6,346 nt of DNA from an uncultured Lachnospiraceae bacterium. Its GTDB lineage: Bacteria; Bacillota; Clostridia; Lachnospirales; Lachnospiraceae. The position numbers and the translations under genes are program-made. The notes under the pieces are model-generated. The model did no database searches and was not told the DNA's origin. It was given only the letters and a program-made list of their open reading frames with translations. Shown piece by piece: positions 4,352-6,346 of this stretch. Within the stretch, counting starts at the first letter, position 1; every line of letters begins with the position of its first letter. The stretch lies in the NCBI GenBank assembly GCA_946611525.1, contig CAMODS010000080.1, forward strand, positions 1-6,346. The letters are read 5' to 3'.

Positions 4352-5557
4352 ATGAAGTTAAATGAGCTTATTGCTAAAAGGGCAGAGGTCTGGGAGGCAG
4401 CCAAGGCCTTTGTTGACGAGCATGCAAGGGAGAACGGAACACTCTCCGCTGATGATGCTGCCACTTATGACAAGATGGAGGCAGAGATTTCTGACCTTAC
4501 ATCTGCGATCGATCGGGCAAGAAGGGCAGAGGAGCTTGATGCAAGACTCTCCGAGCCTACATCACAGCCTATTATCACAAAGCCCGAGGCTCCCGTTGAT
4601 GTGAAAAAGGGTCGTGCTTCTGACGAGTATCGTCAGGCGGCTTTAAATGCCCTGCGTACCAACTTCCGTCAGATTTCCGATGTTCTCACTGAGGGTATCG
4701 ACTCTGATGGTGGTTACCTTGTCCCGGACGAGTGGGATAAAAGACTTATCGATGTGCTTGATGAGGAGAATATCATGCGTGGCATCGCCACCAAGATAAA
4801 GACATCCGGGGAGCATAAGATCAACATCGCTGCTACCAAGCCTGCGGCTGCGTGGATCGAGGAGGGTGGCGCACTCACCTTTGGTGATGCAACATTCGAC
4901 CAGATCATCCTTGATGCCCACAAGCTTCATGTGGCCGTGAAGGTGACCGAGGAGCTTCTCTATGACAACGAGTATAACCTTGAGGGATATCTGATCAACC
5001 AGTTCGGCAAGGCTATAGCCAATGCCGAGGAGGATGCATTCCTCAATGGTGATGGTACAGGAAAGCCTACGGGCATATTCCATGCCACCAAGGGCGGACA
5101 GGTTGGTGTCACCACGGGTGCTGCTGATGCGATCACCTCTGATGAGATCATCGACCTCGTGTATTCCCTTAAGCGCCCTTACAGGAAGAAGGCATCCTTC
5201 ATCCTTAATGATGCAACCCTTCCTTCCATCAGGAAGCTCAAGGACAATAACGGTGCATATTTGTGGCAGCCCGCACTCACTTCTGGTGAACCTGACCGCC
5301 TTTTTGGATATCCCATCAGGACATCCGCTTTTGCACCCGAGCTTGCAGCCGGAGGACCTGTCATGGCATTCGGTGATTACAGCTACTACAACATAGGTGA
5401 CCGTGGCTCCCGTTCGTTTACGACATTGAAGGAACTGTTTGCTGGAAATGGCATGATCGGTTTCGTAGCCAAGGAGCGTGTGGATGGCATCCTCGTTCTC
5501 CCCGAGGCTATCAAGATCATGAAGATGAAGGCAGGCAAGGCCGCCAACAATGGCTGA
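4352..5557 (+). CDS. Major capsid protein, HK97 fold
   Basis: The 401-residue product builds the icosahedral shell. Residues about 1-70 are a charged helical region (KLNELIAKRAEVWEAAKAF, YDKMEAEISDLTSAIDRARRAEEL) that acts as the delta or scaffold domain, followed by a Pro-rich linker (70-88). Cleavage by the upstream protease probably occurs between about 85 and 115. The mature part starts near DGGYLVPDEWDKRLIDVLDEENIMR (117-143). AWIEEGGALTFGDATF (167-182) is the E-loop, LNGDGTGKPTGIF (231-243) the family signature, LKDNNGAYLWQP and LFGYPIRTSAFAP the A-domain strands, and GFVAKERVDGILVLPEAIKIMK the C-terminal part. No Lys stands where HK97 has its cross-linking Lys in the E-loop, so covalent chainmail is unlikely. 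GGAGG at 4340-4344 precedes the ATG; the gene starts 14 bases after the protease stop and should be the most expressed of the module. Confidence 0.97.
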   Translation: MKLNELIAKRAEVWEAAKAFVDEHARENGTLSADDAATYDKMEAEISDLTSAIDRARRAEELDARLSEPTSQPIITKPEAPVDVKKGRASDEYRQAALNALRTNFRQISDVLTEGIDSDGGYLVPDEWDKRLIDVLDEENIMRGIATKIKTSGEHKINIAATKPAAAWIEEGGALTFGDATFDQIILDAHKLHVAVKVTEELLYDNEYNLEGYLINQFGKAIANAEEDAFLNGDGTGKPTGIFHATKGGQVGVTTGAADAITSDEIIDLVYSLKRPYRKKASFILNDATLPSIRKLKDNNGAYLWQPALTSGEPDRLFGYPIRTSAFAPELAAGGPVMAFGDYSYYNIGDRGSRSFTTLKELFAGNGMIGFVAKERVDGILVLPEAIKIMKMKAGKAANNG

Positions 5558-5566
5558 TAGTTATAT

Positions 5567-5596
5567 GGAGCCGTCCCTTGTGGCTGCTCCTGTTTT
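5567..5596 (+). terminator. Weak hairpin after capsid gene, possible attenuator
   Basis: GGAGC at 5567-5571 pairs with GCTCC at 5586-5590, with possible extra C-G pairs inside, followed by TGTTTTT to 5597. The stem is short and the loop long, so full termination is doubtful. Placed between the highly needed capsid protein and the low-copy connector genes, a leaky terminator or RNA processing site would make sense, but this is inference. Confidence 0.3.
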
Positions 5597-5607
5597 TGGA
5601 GGTTATC

Positions 5608-5883
5608 ATGGTAGTTTCCGTGGAAGAGGCAAAGGGATATCTTCGTGTTGATTATGACGAGGATGATGCCCTTATAGAAACGCTCATATCATCAGCAGAG
5701 CAGATTTGCATGGATATACTGCGCACGGATGATGCCGTGGTGCTATCCGAGGACAGGAACGGCAAAGTGGCAGTGCTGTATACGGTGGCATACCTTTACG
5801 AGCATCGTGAGGATGCCGACCATCATGCGCTGACATTATCGTTACGGGCTTTGCTGTCCGGGAGCAGAAAGGCAGGTTTTTGA
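5608..5883 (+). CDS. Head-tail connector protein (HK97 gp6-like)
   Basis: This neck protein forms a ring beneath the portal and bridges to the head-closure protein. The 91-residue product has the family's usual opening VSVEEAKGYLRVDYDEDDALIETLISSAEQICMDIL, two helices with the typical LRVD...DD..L...I spacing, then a helix around VAVLYTVAYLYEHRED and the conserved C-terminal end LRALLSGSRKAGF. The ATG at 5608 is preferred to an in-frame upstream TTG at 5578, because TGGAGG at 5597-5602 lies five bases before it and the extra residues (MWLLLFLEVI) are not family-like. Its stop codon TGA shares one base with the ATG of the next gene (TGATG), indicating translational coupling. The product is about the expected size with no sign of damage. 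Confidence 0.93.
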   Translation: MVVSVEEAKGYLRVDYDEDDALIETLISSAEQICMDILRTDDAVVLSEDRNGKVAVLYTVAYLYEHREDADHHALTLSLRALLSGSRKAGF

Positions 5884-6218
5884 TGGATATCGGTCTGTTA
5901 AACGAGCGCATTGTCATACAGAAAAATGTCGTTACCACTGACGAGATAGGAAACCAAACGAATGCATGGGAAGAATATTATAACTGCCATGCTACGGTAG
6001 GTGGAGCGACCTTAATCTCTCAGAAGGAACAAGGCGGACAGCCCGTTGATGAGTCAGACCTTTCCTTTACCGTGCGGTATTGCAAAAAGACTGTTGATAT
6101 CAATGTCACAGGGTACAGGGTCATGTTCAGAAATGAGATATATGACATTGTTGCCGTTGATTATATGAATTTCAAGAAAAAGTGCATCAAGATACGGTGC
6201 AGGAAGGTAAGACGATGA
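5883..6218 (+). CDS. Phage head closure / head-tail joining protein
   Basis: The 111-residue product belongs to the head-tail joining family (SPP1 gp16-like adaptors) that seals the connector after packaging and provides the tail docking face. Typical features are the start MDIGLLNERIVIQK, the EIGNQTNAWEEYYNCHATV stretch at about residues 21-39, the DLSFTVRYCKK strand, the YRVMFRNEIYDIVAVDYMN hairpin and the basic C-terminus KCIKIRCRKVRR. The fold is expected to be a small beta barrel. The start is the ATG at 5883, overlapping the connector stop by one base; an in-frame TTG three bases earlier is unlikely. No separate strong Shine-Dalgarno is seen, so reinitiation after the previous gene is likely. 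The stop overlaps the next start as ATGA. Confidence 0.93.
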   Translation: MDIGLLNERIVIQKNVVTTDEIGNQTNAWEEYYNCHATVGGATLISQKEQGGQPVDESDLSFTVRYCKKTVDINVTGYRVMFRNEIYDIVAVDYMNFKKKCIKIRCRKVRR

Positions 6219-6346
6219 ACATCCCCGTTGAAAAGCTGGCTGATACCGTCATGGACGGCCTTAAAGAGTATGCTTCCCTTGCCGCGGATGAGCTTAAAGC
6301 CTCCGTAAAAAAGGCAGGGCAGACAGCCAAGAAGGACATCAGGAAG
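6215..6346 (+). CDS. HK97 gp10-like head-tail protein, N-terminal fragment (3' truncated by window)
   Basis: The ATG overlaps the preceding stop codon in an ATGA arrangement, and the frame stays open to the window end, giving 44 residues. The segment reads as one long amphipathic helix (VEKLADTVMDGLKEYASLAADELKA SVKKAGQTAKKDIRK, with a Lys-rich second half), as at the start of HK97-gp10 family proteins, which follow the head-closure gene in this module and take part in head-tail joining. The upstream AGGAAGGTAAG at 6201-6211 offers a Shine-Dalgarno-like AGGAAGG. The assignment rests on gene order plus the helix pattern, because most of the protein is outside the window. Confidence 0.8.
   Translation, partial: MNIPVEKLADTVMDGLKEYASLAADELKASVKKAGQTAKKDIRK

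Noticed and set aside
4643..5083. 146-codon open frame on the minus strand inside the capsid gene
   Set aside because: Antisense shadow of the major capsid protein, with no start signals or family-like sequence.
5022..5396. 124-codon + strand frame inside the capsid gene
   Set aside because: Out-of-frame shadow rich in Ser, Pro and Met, with no supporting start site.

Overview
This window is a piece of the head-morphogenesis module of an HK97-type tailed phage or prophage. The likely host is a Gram-positive, moderate-GC Clostridia member; Lachnospiraceae is my best guess. That guess rests on the protein sequences, the strong AGGAGG-type ribosome binding sites and the A-rich leaders. No host gene, integrase, tRNA or attachment site is visible, so prophage and free phage cannot be told apart. 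All supported genes are on the + strand. No RNA gene, CRISPR array, transposase or origin was seen.

Layout. Positions 1-639 encode the C-terminal nuclease half of the large terminase. Positions 2310-6346 hold the canonical head order: portal, ClpP-like prohead protease, HK97-fold major capsid protein, gp6-like head-tail connector, head-closure/head-tail joining protein, and the start of an HK97-gp10-like protein. These are tightly packed: portal and protease overlap by 68 bases, and the last two gene junctions overlap by 1 and 4 bases. They are probably one late transcript.

The unusual part is 640-2309, between terminase and portal, which usually sit next to each other in this phage type. 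It holds four small genes of unknown function. The first (649-1014) encodes an extremely acidic protein. The second (1165-1515) has its own good promoter with an extended -10. The third (1676-1927) and fourth (2086-2250) are built as two tandem cassettes. Each cassette has a roughly 90-base leader repeat with the GTACACAA/TTGTGTA(C/T) inverted repeat, a possible promoter at the same offset, a strong Shine-Dalgarno site, a tiny ORF rich in C-ending codons, and a Rho-independent terminator ending GGTGCTTTTTTGGTG. The next leader starts on the tail of the previous terminator, and the first leader carries what looks like a remnant of such a tail. I read this as an accessory (moron or cargo) locus in which small, separately expressed genes could be swapped or stacked through homologous leaders.

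How the genes work together: terminase docks on the portal and pumps DNA; the protease removes the capsid N-terminal scaffold-like region; capsid and portal form the head; connector and closure proteins build the neck. The small-gene cassettes have no evident role in this and look independently regulated. One further oddity is that the terminase has Val where the first catalytic Asp of the nuclease is expected, so the nuclease may be dead or the base call may be wrong.
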